DNA of 64,000 nt, taken from positions 1 to 64,000 of the forward strand of contig CAKRUB010000011.1 of the NCBI GenBank assembly GCA_934402375.1, read 5' to 3'. This DNA comes from an uncultured Acetatifactor sp. (lineage in GTDB: Bacteria; Bacillota; Clostridia; Lachnospirales; Lachnospiraceae). The notes beneath the pieces are model-generated. The model was not told where the DNA came from and did no database searches. It saw nothing but the letters and a program-made list of their open reading frames with translations. Shown here one piece after another: positions 46,117-55,171 of this stretch; positions within the stretch are counted from its first letter, which is position 1, and the number at the start of each line of letters is the position of its first letter. The position numbers were made by a program, and so were the translations under genes.

Positions 46117-46144
46117 ATTATATGCAGACTTCCCGGAAAGTCAA
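46117..46144 (-). promoter_or_regulatory. Promoter of the small membrane protein / ion transporter operon
   Basis: Leftwards: TTGACT (46144-46139), 16-nt spacer, perfect TATAAT (46122-46117). Expected start near 46110, about 48 nt before the gene. Confidence 0.75.
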
Positions 46145-46193
46145 GCCTGCCTTCAAACCGTTTGTGTAAGGTAACCGTAACCTTTATTACCCC

Positions 46194-48047
46194 TTATACC
46201 TTTTCATAGAGAATGGCCTGCGCGCTGAAATCATGCCCGGCCTCTCCATATGTACTGAGAATTCTATAGCTTCCCCCGTCGTGTCCCCTCCCGTTCAGCA
46301 TCTGTTCCAGACTTGTTGAATTCGCGAAACGGTGAAATACCACCATCCCCCTCGTTCCATTCTCCCGCACTACAAGCTGACTTCCTTCCGGTTCATTATA
46401 GCTATGCGCCTCAGCATGAATCATAATTGTCTTTCCGTCTCTGATGATATCTGCAGCCTGTCTGTAGAAGCTCATTCCCTGTTCAATCAGCTCCCACTGA
46501 TGTTCTGACATTGCATAAATGTCACCGCTCAGACACATGCGCCCCAAAAAGGTTGAAGCCATGGAATAGAATATCCTGTCATCGGAATCTGTCGGGCGCA
46601 ATACTGCCCAGATCTGACTTTGTCTTGGCTGCATGACACGATGCAGATTTGCCGCGATCAGCGGAATAGCCTTTGTCTCGTGCGCATCAGAGAAGCTTGC
46701 CTGACTCACCAGCTCCAGCATGGAAGGCTCCAGTCTGTGTCCGCCACTCGAACAGTTCTCAATGACAATGCCCGGAATCTCCTCACAAATCCTTTGGAAG
46801 AATGCTTTACTGGCTTCGACTTTTCTCCTCAGATTCTCTCCCGGGCCATCCGCACCGTCACAGCCCATTCCCATGGAATCATTATAATCTACTTTGAGAT
46901 AGCCGAATCCCGCCTCCTTCAGTGTTCCGATTACTGCATTTTCCAGATATAACCGGACCCACTCATCCTCCATATCCCAGAATCTGCGGTTTCCGACTGT
47001 CAAAGGGGAGCCATCCTTCTTTACCAGATGCTCCGCCTCCTGATAATATTTTGCACCAGACGTTACGGATTCCATTTCAAACCATAAGCCCGGAATCATG
47101 CCCTTTGAACGGATATAATCTGCAATTTCACGCATTCCGCCGGGGAAACGCTCTTCATTTACCGTCCATTCGCCGATGCTGTTCCACCAGTTTTCTGATT
47201 TTCCATACCATCCCGAATCAATCACAAGATACTGAATGCCCTTATCCGCAATTTTATCGCAGATTTTTTTTACATTTTCAAAGCTGGGATTTCCCCATGT
47301 CGTGCAATACTCATTAAATACAATTCCCATGTTCTCATCTGCCTCAGCGATATGAGGATTTTGCTCCCTTACCAGTTTGTCACACACTTCATCCAGTGAG
47401 AATCCACTTGCAATTACAGCCTTGGGAGCCTCAAAGCTTTCTCCCGGCCGCAGTTCCTTTTTCCATTGTCCAAAATCTCCATCCGCAATGCCCCCCGCGA
47501 GAGTATACTTTTCGCTTTCCTTGCATCGTATCTCCATCTGCCATGAGGAGGCAAGATACAATTGTACTGCAAGGAATTCCCCAGTCCGGCTATTTTCAAC
47601 AGCCAGAAAAGGGAAGTATTTTCTCACAGGCATAGACCCGACATTTCCAAATTTCTCTATCCTGTATGCGCAGCCGTTCCACGATTTTTCCAGATGTAGA
47701 TCCTGTATGGATTCCTTGCGCAGTTTCCCTTCCGCACTCCAGCCGGACTGTAACCTGTAAATCCAATCCAGCTCGACATCCCTGATCACAAACGAAGACA
47801 GCATTTCCATCACAACCGGTTTGTCACTCTCGTTCTTGACGATAGTCCGCAGCACGGTCACATCTCCATGCACCGTTTTCTCGACACAGAGTACCAGACC
47901 GGAGCGCAGGCGATAGCAAAGTCTTTTCTCAGACTCTTCTATCAGCTCTGCATTCTCCATGCTGCCGCTGTCTCCCATAGTCATCCCACATGAGAAGCCA
48001 CCTGCATAGCCATCTCCTACAAGCTTTAATTCACAAGAAATCATCAC
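46194..48047 (-). CDS. GH36-family alpha-galactosidase-type glycoside hydrolase
   Basis: 617 residues, no signal peptide, so cytoplasmic. N-terminal beta-sandwich (about 1-230), then the barrel. The nucleophile motif GYLKVDYNDS gives Asp387. The acid/base motif, usually CxxGGxRxD, reads NCSSGGHRLE here, so Glu440 stands where Asp is typical. GNRRFWDMEDEW and DSGWYG are further substrate-loop motifs. It probably releases alpha-galactose or a related alpha-sugar from imported oligosaccharides. Last gene of the beta-helix/LacI/GH36 unit, 12 nt after lacI-type gene. Confidence 0.88.
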   Translation of the reverse strand: MMISCELKLVGDGYAGGFSCGMTMGDSGSMENAELIEESEKRLCYRLRSGLVLCVEKTVHGDVTVLRTIVKNESDKPVVMEMLSSFVIRDVELDWIYRLQSGWSAEGKLRKESIQDLHLEKSWNGCAYRIEKFGNVGSMPVRKYFPFLAVENSRTGEFLAVQLYLASSWQMEIRCKESEKYTLAGGIADGDFGQWKKELRPGESFEAPKAVIASGFSLDEVCDKLVREQNPHIAEADENMGIVFNEYCTTWGNPSFENVKKICDKIADKGIQYLVIDSGWYGKSENWWNSIGEWTVNEERFPGGMREIADYIRSKGMIPGLWFEMESVTSGAKYYQEAEHLVKKDGSPLTVGNRRFWDMEDEWVRLYLENAVIGTLKEAGFGYLKVDYNDSMGMGCDGADGPGENLRRKVEASKAFFQRICEEIPGIVIENCSSGGHRLEPSMLELVSQASFSDAHETKAIPLIAANLHRVMQPRQSQIWAVLRPTDSDDRIFYSMASTFLGRMCLSGDIYAMSEHQWELIEQGMSFYRQAADIIRDGKTIMIHAEAHSYNEPEGSQLVVRENGTRGMVVFHRFANSTSLEQMLNGRGHDGGSYRILSTYGEAGHDFSAQAILYEKV

Positions 48048-48059
48048 TTTTTCTCCCTG

Positions 48060-49130
48060 TTATACTATTTGCTTTTTGAGATCTGCCACGGACTGCCCCT
48101 CCGTCATCGTACACGGCATCCAGGTTTTCATGGTCTCAGGTCTCCAGCCCTCCTGCTCGATCATATGTATCACGGTCTCAGCCGATTTGCGGCCTATCTG
48201 GCGTAAGGGAAGTGCGCTTGTCGTAAGACGTGGATACATGTAATCACAGGATTCCATATTATCATACCCTGCCACCGAAATTTCCTTGCCGATCTGTATT
48301 CCCTGCTCATAGAGATATCTGTAAACTCCCCCCGCCATCTGGTCATTCATACACCAGATCAGGGTCGGATTCATTGCCACCGCCTGTCTTGCAAGCGAAT
48401 ATCCTTTTTCATATTTCCAGTCCCCATGAAGAATCCATTCCGGGTTATAAGGAATTCCCGCCTCAAACAATGCCTTCTGATACCCTGCCAGTCTTTTCTG
48501 CGTATGCATATTATCTTCCACACCGGCTATCACGCTAATACGGCTGTGTCCCTTTGAAACGAAATAACGCCCCATCTCATATGCCCCATTTTCATCATCA
48601 ATCAGCACTGAGGGAAATCTGTCCTTTTCAGACTTTGCATATGCGATCACCGTAGGTATCTCATAATTCTTCGGGAAACACCTGATTTCACGTCCGTGTC
48701 CCGCGACATAAATATTACCGTCTACTTTAATGGATTCAATTTCCAGCAGCAACGGTTCCAGAACCTTCTGGAGCTTGTTTTCATCTGTGTACCATGTATC
48801 CTGCCATCTGTCATATAATCTCATATTCATCAAAATTGTACGATATCCGACCGATTCACAGTATGTCATAATTTCCTCAACGATTGTCGGCGTCGTAAAC
48901 TGACACAGATCTTCTACAATAATACTGATCATCCTGGAATTCTGTTTTCGCATGCTGGAGGCAAAGTAATTCGTATGATACCCTGTCGCCTGAATCGTCG
49001 CAAGAACCTTCTTTCTGGTCTCTTTTCCCACGTTGGGTTTTCCATTCAGAATATTTGACACCGTACTGGGAGACACGCCGCAGATCTTTGCAATTTCTTT
49101 GACAGTAATCACTATCTTATTCTCCTTCAA
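48060..49130 (-). CDS. LacI-family transcriptional regulator
   Basis: 356 residues. N-terminal helix-turn-helix ITVKEIAKICGVSPSTVSNI with the hinge helix region SSMRKQNSRMISII, then a periplasmic-binding-like effector domain. Its start overlaps the beta-helix gene stop (ATGA). Likely controls the two neighbouring units through the AAACGTTT-type palindromes at 51107-51114 and 54944-54955. Effector unknown, presumably a sugar from the pathway. Confidence 0.93.
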   Translation of the reverse strand: MKENKIVITVKEIAKICGVSPSTVSNILNGKPNVGKETRKKVLATIQATGYHTNYFASSMRKQNSRMISIIVEDLCQFTTPTIVEEIMTYCESVGYRTILMNMRLYDRWQDTWYTDENKLQKVLEPLLLEIESIKVDGNIYVAGHGREIRCFPKNYEIPTVIAYAKSEKDRFPSVLIDDENGAYEMGRYFVSKGHSRISVIAGVEDNMHTQKRLAGYQKALFEAGIPYNPEWILHGDWKYEKGYSLARQAVAMNPTLIWCMNDQMAGGVYRYLYEQGIQIGKEISVAGYDNMESCDYMYPRLTTSALPLRQIGRKSAETVIHMIEQEGWRPETMKTWMPCTMTEGQSVADLKKQIV

Positions 49131-51106
49131 TGGCTGGTTTTTCTTGGATCTATATGGTAAATCACGCCTTCCTCAGGCTCTTCAAAAGGTCCCGCCATAT
49201 GCTTTCCGTTCGTCCCCTCTCCCCAGAGAACAGACGCGTTGACTTTAGCCTGTGCTTCCAACAGTTTTTCAGAGGTCTCTTTCAGTTCCTCAACCGAATA
49301 AACAAATCCTCTCCTCTCAATATCCTTTTTAAAGGCGGGAATCTGGTCAGCTGCCCTTGAAAACCGCAAGGTGTACTGCTCCACATCCACATCAATGTCA
49401 AACCATGCCTCCTGCCCCTCCAGATCAAACCCTTCAAATTCCTGCCATGCAGGCAGATGCAGTAATACCTCCGGTTCAGGATAAATTATACGAAGATACC
49501 CTCCCCGCATCTTTACATAGGCATTTCCCTCCACGCAGTTATCCTTTGTCGGCAGCTTGATGGCCGCTTCCCCGCAATCGTAAAACAGGTTGCTCACAAT
49601 GGCTGCATCACGCGATGTTCCGCCTCTTTCCATGCCAAAGCTCCTGAATGCTACCGTTTTTGCAAAATAGCCTGCACTGCGGCACTTTCCAATCAGATTA
49701 CTTACGATCCGCAGATGATCGGTTCCCTCTCCGTAAACCGCATAGCCGTTTACAATATCCTTCTCTGTCAGATGATACCAGCCCGCAGATCCCTTTTCCT
49801 CCGGTATCGCCTTTGGATCAAATCTTCCTTCCACATTCCAGAAAATGTTGTGATCGATGAGATTTACCCCGTCTCTGGTACATTCAATAAAAACAGCTTC
49901 TCTCTGTTCTATTCCGTTCAGGAAAAGATTCTGCGTAATACGGTTATTTTCATTTCCGCAATCCAGCCAGATATGGTCGGCGCGGAAGGTGTTTTTGAAG
50001 ATGTTCCTGCGGAACAGACCATTTACACTGTTATGCAATTTCATGCCGCCCGCTTCCCATGACAGCTCCATTCTCTGCCATCCGGTACCCTCAATCAGAT
50101 TATCCTCGATAAGCATATCCGTCGCGAATAATCCGGCAATACCGCAGACACCGGCATTTTTAATCGTACATCCCCGGATTACGCTGTGTCCGATGACCTG
50201 ATCCTCCCGAAAGTTATGATGCCAGCACTCATTCCCGACATCAATTCCTACAGCATTGGACCAGTCGATCACGCAATTTTCAATCACCCAGTGATGTCCT
50301 CTATATGCAGACAATGCCCCGCGCTGGGGAACAGGAGCCCCCGTTGCAGCGTGTGCAAGTGTCAGATTTTTCACCTTAATGTAAGACAGGAACGGTTTTT
50401 CCGGTGCAAAGCACTGTTCCCTGCATGTCAATTCAATGATGTGGTTCTGGGGAGAATCATCTCCCGGAAGGCGGAAATGCACCGTCTGGCCATTCGCTTC
50501 GACCCAGTAGGTGCCCTCTGCCTGTCCCATCTGATGATATAACGCAACCTGCGTCAATGGCTTTCCGTCACAAAAAACCATGCCCCGTCTGTTCAGATAG
50601 GTTGACATATCTGTCTTTTCATATTCTATAAAAAGTCTGTCATGCAGAATATTCACCGCACAGAACGGATTATATCCCCGGAACATATCCGGATCCAGCC
50701 GGTGTTCCCAGATGCATACTTTCTTATCTGCCTTTTCTCCATGCATGTCAAAAAGACGCCAGTCACTGCTCGGACGAAACTCTGTCACAACCTCCGAAGC
50801 TTTGATACATACTTCGCCGTCCCCAAATGCCTCATAGCAGATCATGTGCTCAGCATCCGTGCCTCCGTTTTCGGGACAGACACATTCCCGATAGACACCG
50901 GCATGTATCAGCACCTGCGTACCGGGCGTGGCAAGCGCAGCTGCCTGTGATATCGTCGAAAAGGGAGCCTTTGCACTTCCGTCCTCCGGTCCGTTTTCTC
51001 CGCCATAGCCTCCATCCACATACAGGGTCCTCCGGTATTCGTTATCCTTTTCCCAAAAATCAAACACTCTTCCGTCCGGCAAAAGTTCTGTGATATCTCT
51101 GTCCAT
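49127..51106 (-). CDS. Cytoplasmic right-handed beta-helix protein, probable glycan-active enzyme
   Basis: 659 residues, no signal peptide. It starts with the DUF1565-like stretch LYVDGGYGGENGPEDGSAKA and PFSTISQAAALATPGTQVLI, which opens many parallel beta-helix enzymes. The body has repeated strand-turn units, such as VIRGCTIKNAGVCGIAGLFA, MLIEDNLIEGTG, LFRRNIFKNTFRADHIWLDC and NRITQNLFLNGIEQREAVFI. The fold resembles GH141/lyase-like families, but the reaction cannot be assigned. The link to a sugar importer and GH36 suggests action on imported oligosaccharides. Its start codon adjoins a LacI-type palindrome. Confidence 0.75.
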   Translation of the reverse strand: MDRDITELLPDGRVFDFWEKDNEYRRTLYVDGGYGGENGPEDGSAKAPFSTISQAAALATPGTQVLIHAGVYRECVCPENGGTDAEHMICYEAFGDGEVCIKASEVVTEFRPSSDWRLFDMHGEKADKKVCIWEHRLDPDMFRGYNPFCAVNILHDRLFIEYEKTDMSTYLNRRGMVFCDGKPLTQVALYHQMGQAEGTYWVEANGQTVHFRLPGDDSPQNHIIELTCREQCFAPEKPFLSYIKVKNLTLAHAATGAPVPQRGALSAYRGHHWVIENCVIDWSNAVGIDVGNECWHHNFREDQVIGHSVIRGCTIKNAGVCGIAGLFATDMLIEDNLIEGTGWQRMELSWEAGGMKLHNSVNGLFRRNIFKNTFRADHIWLDCGNENNRITQNLFLNGIEQREAVFIECTRDGVNLIDHNIFWNVEGRFDPKAIPEEKGSAGWYHLTEKDIVNGYAVYGEGTDHLRIVSNLIGKCRSAGYFAKTVAFRSFGMERGGTSRDAAIVSNLFYDCGEAAIKLPTKDNCVEGNAYVKMRGGYLRIIYPEPEVLLHLPAWQEFEGFDLEGQEAWFDIDVDVEQYTLRFSRAADQIPAFKKDIERRGFVYSVEELKETSEKLLEAQAKVNASVLWGEGTNGKHMAGPFEEPEEGVIYHIDPRKTSH

Positions 51107-51114
51107 AAACGTTT
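51107..51114. promoter_or_regulatory. LacI-type palindrome at the start of the beta-helix gene
   Basis: AAACGTTT lies directly upstream of the ATG at 51106 and within TGAAACGTTTA, similar to the TAAAACGTTTTA at 54944-54955. The CG-centred palindrome is typical of LacI-family operators. No good separate promoter is seen, so the unit may depend on read-through past the terminator at 51147-51180. Confidence 0.5.
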
Positions 51115-51146
51115 CACACCTTTCCTTGTTTCATTCCTTCGTATAC

Positions 51147-51180
51147 AAAAGGGACGCCGCTTCTAAGCAGCGCCCCTTTT
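51147..51180 (-). terminator. Terminator after the solute-binding protein gene
   Basis: GGGGCGCTGCTT and AAGCGGCGTCCC arms (51177-51151) form a GC-rich stem with small mismatches, flanked by AAAA and TTTT. It lies 28 nt past the gene and would lower expression of the downstream beta-helix/lacI/GH36 genes relative to the importer. Confidence 0.75.
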
Positions 51181-51208
51181 ATCACCGTGATGCTTTTTGC
51201 AGATGCGC

Positions 51209-52969
51209 TTACTTTACCGCATTCTTGGCATTCAGCTCAATCGTGTGCTTCTCTGTATCAAACTTCATCAGATCATCGAATCCGAAACCTGTCAGCTGGG
51301 TCGTCATCTCATCCCACATGGAATCAAACTCAGCATCATCCTTCGCGTAAATCATTCTCCATGAGTAGTCACAGACAGTTTCATTACACTGGTTACGGAT
51401 AACGGAGATATCCGCAGAATCAGAAGGAAGCGCCACGCTCACATTCGGGCTGATCACGAGCTTGTTATTCTTCTTCATGTAATCCGCAGGCTCTTCTGCT
51501 CCGAACTTCTCCTGCCATGCCTTCTTCATATCGGTCATGGTAGCTTCCTTATAGGTGCTCCAATAATTTACGGCATAAGTTTCATTGGTCAGCGGGTTGA
51601 CGCTGTTTGCGCTTACAATCCACTGGTTAATCGCATTGTTACCATCCTGATAGCCGGCTCCGCCCCACTCCTCAGGTACAGGCAGATTATCCATCAGCGC
51701 GTTGGAGTTAATCTGGTAAAGTCTTCCGTCCTCACCCTTTTCATAGTTAAAGCCTTCAATACCATCATGCTGGAACATCAGTCCTTCAGGGCTTGCATAC
51801 CAGTCAAGGAACTCCATAATCCTCTGGTACTTTGCATCGTCAACCTGAGAGCCGACCGCAAATACACGTCCGCTTCCATAATAGGAATCAGCATCTGTGT
51901 AGTAGGTCTGATCCGCAACGGGTGTAAAAATAAATGCTGAGCCATCCTGCAGTCTGTCGGTGGAGTTCCAGAAACCAACCTGCCAGCTGTACCACATCAG
52001 ATAAACCTGACCTGCACTCATCTTTGCACATGCGCTGTTCCAGTCCTGCGTAGCAGAGTCCGGATCAACCAGACCGCGTCTCTCAGCGGTGTTCAGGAAC
52101 TTCAGAATCTTATAATAGGTTCCGTTCTTATCTGTCAGAGGAATAAATGTTCCGTCGGGCTTCAGGATGACAGAACCTTTAATCTTCTCACCGTACCATG
52201 TGGTCAGCTGCACAACGTTTGCAATACCGAGCATTCCGTCGCCGCCATCCCAGTCAGCCCAGAGTGAAAACGGATAGCAGGGATCCCCGGAGGCATTCGT
52301 CGGATGATTCTGCATCATATCCTCCAGCACGTCAAGCAATCCATCCAGATCCGCAATATCAGGGCATCCAAGCTCTGAGTAAAGATCCCACCTGAGCAGA
52401 GGGCTGGAGTAGATCACATCCTGGGAGTAGGAGGTAGGTGAAGTATTCATCATCTCTGTCGGAATACCATAAGTCTTACCGTCATTTCCCTCAAGGCTGT
52501 TGTTCAGGGTATCGATCTGCTCCTTGTAGTTGGAAAGGTTTTCGCTGTTCCAGATCTCACCGCTGATGTCCTTGATCAGCCCCGTTGCTACGCAATCCTG
52601 AAACTGGTTCTTCTCAAGTATGAGAATGTCACCAAGATTTCCGCTGCTGGCACGTGTCTGGTAAATGGCATCTCCTGCAACCTGAGGTGCAATGATATTC
52701 AGTTCAATGTTGAAGCGGTCTTTAACGACCTTTGCAAACCATCCGGTCTGCATTCCCTGATAGTTAGCCGCGACATCAAAGATTTCCAATGTCATGGTAT
52801 CAGAGCTGGAGCTGCTGTCGCTGCTGCCTGCAGACTCGCTGGAAGCATTAGCAGCGCTGCCCGCGGAGCCTGACGCATTCGTACTTCCCGCATCTCCGCC
52901 GCATCCTGTGAGAATGCCCGCCGTCATGGCTGCCACACACAGGAGTGAAACTAATTTCTTACTCTTCAT
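51209..52969 (-). CDS. Extracellular solute-binding lipoprotein of a carbohydrate ABC importer (LipO-type)
   Basis: 586 residues, larger than typical CUT1 binding proteins and similar to the LipO group. Lipobox ILTGC with Cys23, then a Ser/Ala-rich linker to about residue 57. Aromatic-rich binding domain (for example WYSWQVGFWNS and YGSGRVFAVGS). It feeds oligosaccharides to the two permeases encoded upstream. No ATPase gene lies in the locus, as is usual for this group, which shares an MsmK-type ATPase. Confidence 0.92.
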   Translation of the reverse strand: MKSKKLVSLLCVAAMTAGILTGCGGDAGSTNASGSAGSAANASSESAGSSDSSSSSDTMTLEIFDVAANYQGMQTGWFAKVVKDRFNIELNIIAPQVAGDAIYQTRASSGNLGDILILEKNQFQDCVATGLIKDISGEIWNSENLSNYKEQIDTLNNSLEGNDGKTYGIPTEMMNTSPTSYSQDVIYSSPLLRWDLYSELGCPDIADLDGLLDVLEDMMQNHPTNASGDPCYPFSLWADWDGGDGMLGIANVVQLTTWYGEKIKGSVILKPDGTFIPLTDKNGTYYKILKFLNTAERRGLVDPDSATQDWNSACAKMSAGQVYLMWYSWQVGFWNSTDRLQDGSAFIFTPVADQTYYTDADSYYGSGRVFAVGSQVDDAKYQRIMEFLDWYASPEGLMFQHDGIEGFNYEKGEDGRLYQINSNALMDNLPVPEEWGGAGYQDGNNAINQWIVSANSVNPLTNETYAVNYWSTYKEATMTDMKKAWQEKFGAEEPADYMKKNNKLVISPNVSVALPSDSADISVIRNQCNETVCDYSWRMIYAKDDAEFDSMWDEMTTQLTGFGFDDLMKFDTEKHTIELNAKNAVK

Positions 52970-53038
52970 AATTCCCTCTCTTTCCTGCGCTTCTATTGCG
53001 CAAAATAGCTTATAATCAACAGTTCATTCGCCTGTTCA

Positions 53039-53968
53039 TTATCCCTTTACCGCGCCGATCATAATACCCTTTGTAAAGAATCTCTGGAAAATCGGGTAGA
53101 TCAGTATAATCGGCGTTACCACCACAATCGTAACCGTCATGCGGATTGACGTAGCCGTCTGGGCATGTGCAAGGCTTGCAGCCAGATTCGCCGAGGAGGT
53201 CGAATTGTTGACCAGAGCCTTTAACGAGCTCGCCTGATTAATGTAATTGTACAGCGTATACTGTAGTGTATATAGCTTATCATCCGTTACCAGAAGCAGG
53301 GTGTCCTGGAAGGAGTTCCACTGCGCAACAGCTGCAAAAATCGCAACCGTAGCCAGTATCGGCTTGATAATCGGAATGATTATCTGGAAGAAAATCTTTA
53401 ATGTTCCGGCGCCATCAATCTCAGCAGCATCCTGCAGCTCCTTCGGAACTGACTCCACAAAGGTCTTACACAGAATGATGTAGAAGGGCTGCACCGCAAC
53501 CGGAAAAATATATACCCAGAAGTTATTTCTCAGTCCCAGATTATCCATCGTTATAAACCATGGAATAATTCCTGCATTAAAGTACATCGTTGCCGCAACG
53601 AGTCTGAACCAGAGCTTCCTGTGCCACATGGTCTCCCTTGTGAACATATACCCGAGGAACGCCGCCACAAGCACGGTGACAATGGTACCGATGACTGTTC
53701 TGGCAACCGATACCTTCATCGCCTGAAACAGGCCGGAAATCTTCATTACCTGTATATAGTTATTAAAATGTACTTCCTTGGGCCAGAAGATAACCTTTCC
53801 TCTCTGGCTCAGATCATTCGAGCTGATCGTGTTAATAAATATGTAATAGAACGGATAGGCACATACAAAAGCAAAGATGGAATAAACAATGTACGTCACA
53901 ATGCTGATGATGCGGTCTCCTACTCCAACCTTATATTTTACCTTTTTCTGTTTCGATTCTCTGCTCAT
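53039..53968 (-). CDS. Carbohydrate ABC importer permease (LplC/YtcP-like)
   Basis: 309 residues from the ATG at 53968. Six membrane segments. The EAA loop that contacts the ATPase reads ELQDAAEIDGAGTLKIFFQI, and the C-terminus is the typical MIGAVKG. It follows the other permease by 13 nt. The upstream in-frame extension lacks family similarity. Confidence 0.93.
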   Translation of the reverse strand: MSRESKQKKVKYKVGVGDRIISIVTYIVYSIFAFVCAYPFYYIFINTISSNDLSQRGKVIFWPKEVHFNNYIQVMKISGLFQAMKVSVARTVIGTIVTVLVAAFLGYMFTRETMWHRKLWFRLVAATMYFNAGIIPWFITMDNLGLRNNFWVYIFPVAVQPFYIILCKTFVESVPKELQDAAEIDGAGTLKIFFQIIIPIIKPILATVAIFAAVAQWNSFQDTLLLVTDDKLYTLQYTLYNYINQASSLKALVNNSTSSANLAASLAHAQTATSIRMTVTIVVVTPIILIYPIFQRFFTKGIMIGAVKG

Positions 53969-53981
53969 TTTCCTTCCCTCC

Positions 53982-54905
53982 TTAAATAAAGCCTTCTCCT
54001 CTGATGAGTTTGGAAACCTTATTCGTAATGCACAACAGCACAACGCTTACCACACTCTTCAGAATACTGATTGCTGTCGAAAGGGAATATCCACCGTTGC
54101 CCATCGCCAGATTATATACATACAGGTCAAGCACCTGGATGGAATCCTTGTTAAACGCATTCTGGAACACAAAATACTGTTCCATACCGTTGGAGAGGAA
54201 GTTCGCAAGGTTAAGCATTACAAGCACAAAATAGGTCGGAAGGATGCTTGGTATCGTAATATGCCAGATCCTCTGCATTCTGGAAGCGCCGTCCACCTTG
54301 GCCGCCTCCATCAGCTCTTCATCAATACCGCTGATCGCCGCCAGATACATGATTGCTGACCATCCGGCATTTTTCCATGTCAGCCAGAGCCACATCTTAA
54401 ACCAGATATGTTCATTCGACTGCAGGAACATCTGCGGCTTGTCGAACCATCCCAGACTCATGCCGAGTGTATTGACAACGCCTGTGCTGTTGAAGATGCA
54501 GTAAGCAATGGAGTATACCAGCACCCAGCTGATGAAGTTGGGAAGCGTTGTAACCGTCTGCACGATCTTCTGGAACGGCTTGCACTTGATTTCATTCAGG
54601 AATACCGCAAATACCATCGGAAACCACGAAAAAAACAGACTGATTCCGCTCATTGCAAATGTATTTCTCAGAACCATCAGAAGCTGCTTCAGCTTTACCT
54701 CATTCTCCACCATGGACCGGAACCACTTCAACCCCACAAACAGATCCTTGGAAAGCGGAAACGGCGGTTTATAATCAAAGAAAGCGTATACCCATCCGTA
54801 TAGCGGATAGTAAGAAAAAACCAAAACCAGTAATAAAAAAGGCAGAATATAAAGAAATTCCTTAAAACCCCTTACTTTTTTACTGTTAGAGAAAAACTTT
54901 TTCAT
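53982..54905 (-). CDS. Carbohydrate ABC importer permease (LplB-like)
   Basis: 307 residues from the ATG at 54905 behind GGGAGGGAC. Six membrane segments, EAA loop EELMEAAKVDGASRMQRIWH, C-terminal NKVSKLIRGEGFI typical of LplB. First gene of the importer operon, directly downstream of a strong promoter overlapped by a LacI-type operator. Confidence 0.93.
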   Translation of the reverse strand: MKKFFSNSKKVRGFKEFLYILPFLLLVLVFSYYPLYGWVYAFFDYKPPFPLSKDLFVGLKWFRSMVENEVKLKQLLMVLRNTFAMSGISLFFSWFPMVFAVFLNEIKCKPFQKIVQTVTTLPNFISWVLVYSIAYCIFNSTGVVNTLGMSLGWFDKPQMFLQSNEHIWFKMWLWLTWKNAGWSAIMYLAAISGIDEELMEAAKVDGASRMQRIWHITIPSILPTYFVLVMLNLANFLSNGMEQYFVFQNAFNKDSIQVLDLYVYNLAMGNGGYSLSTAISILKSVVSVVLLCITNKVSKLIRGEGFI

Positions 54906-54943
54906 GCTGTCCCTCCCTGTTTCACTCGTACTCAACTCATTAG

Positions 54944-54955
54944 TAAAACGTTTTA
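54944..54955. promoter_or_regulatory. LacI-type operator of the importer operon
   Basis: A perfect 12-bp palindrome, TAAAACGTTTTA, located just downstream of the predicted transcription start (about +6 to +17), a standard roadblock position for a LacI-family repressor. The nearest candidate is the regulator at 48060-49130; a CcpA-type cre is an alternative since those sites are related. Confidence 0.7.
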
Positions 54956-54967
54956 TCTTGTATTTAC

Positions 54968-54996
54968 AGAATATACACTTTGGGTCAATATGTCAA
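54968..54996 (-). promoter_or_regulatory. Promoter of the carbohydrate importer operon
   Basis: Leftwards: TTGACA (54996-54991), 17-nt spacer, TATTCT (54973-54968). Expected start near 54961, followed by the operator and lplB-like gene. The surrounding 54956-55115 is AT-rich with no gene. Confidence 0.75.
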
Positions 54997-55115
54997 TAGT
55001 TGTCGCCATTTTATTTTCTATTTTGTATAGATTGCACATTTCCGCAAAATTCTGTTTGTTAACTTTTTATATAATATTGCTCTTTACATTCTTTTCTTTG
55101 ACCTTTGCAAAAATA

Positions 55116-55155
55116 GAGCAAGGGTACGGTATGTTATAAAATGCCGTACCCTTGC
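55116..55155 (-). terminator. Terminator after the first MATE gene
   Basis: A perfect 13-bp stem (AGCAAGGGTACGG at 55116-55128 with its complement at 55143-55155), 14-nt loop, followed leftwards by CTATTTTTG. It closes the esterase-MATE unit. Confidence 0.85.
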
Positions 55156-55171
55156 TATCTGGTATATCGTT

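Noticed and set aside
49127..51106. Pectate lyase or GH28 assignment for the beta-helix protein
   Set aside because: The repeats show the fold only; no catalytic motif of those families was found, and the protein lacks a signal peptide.
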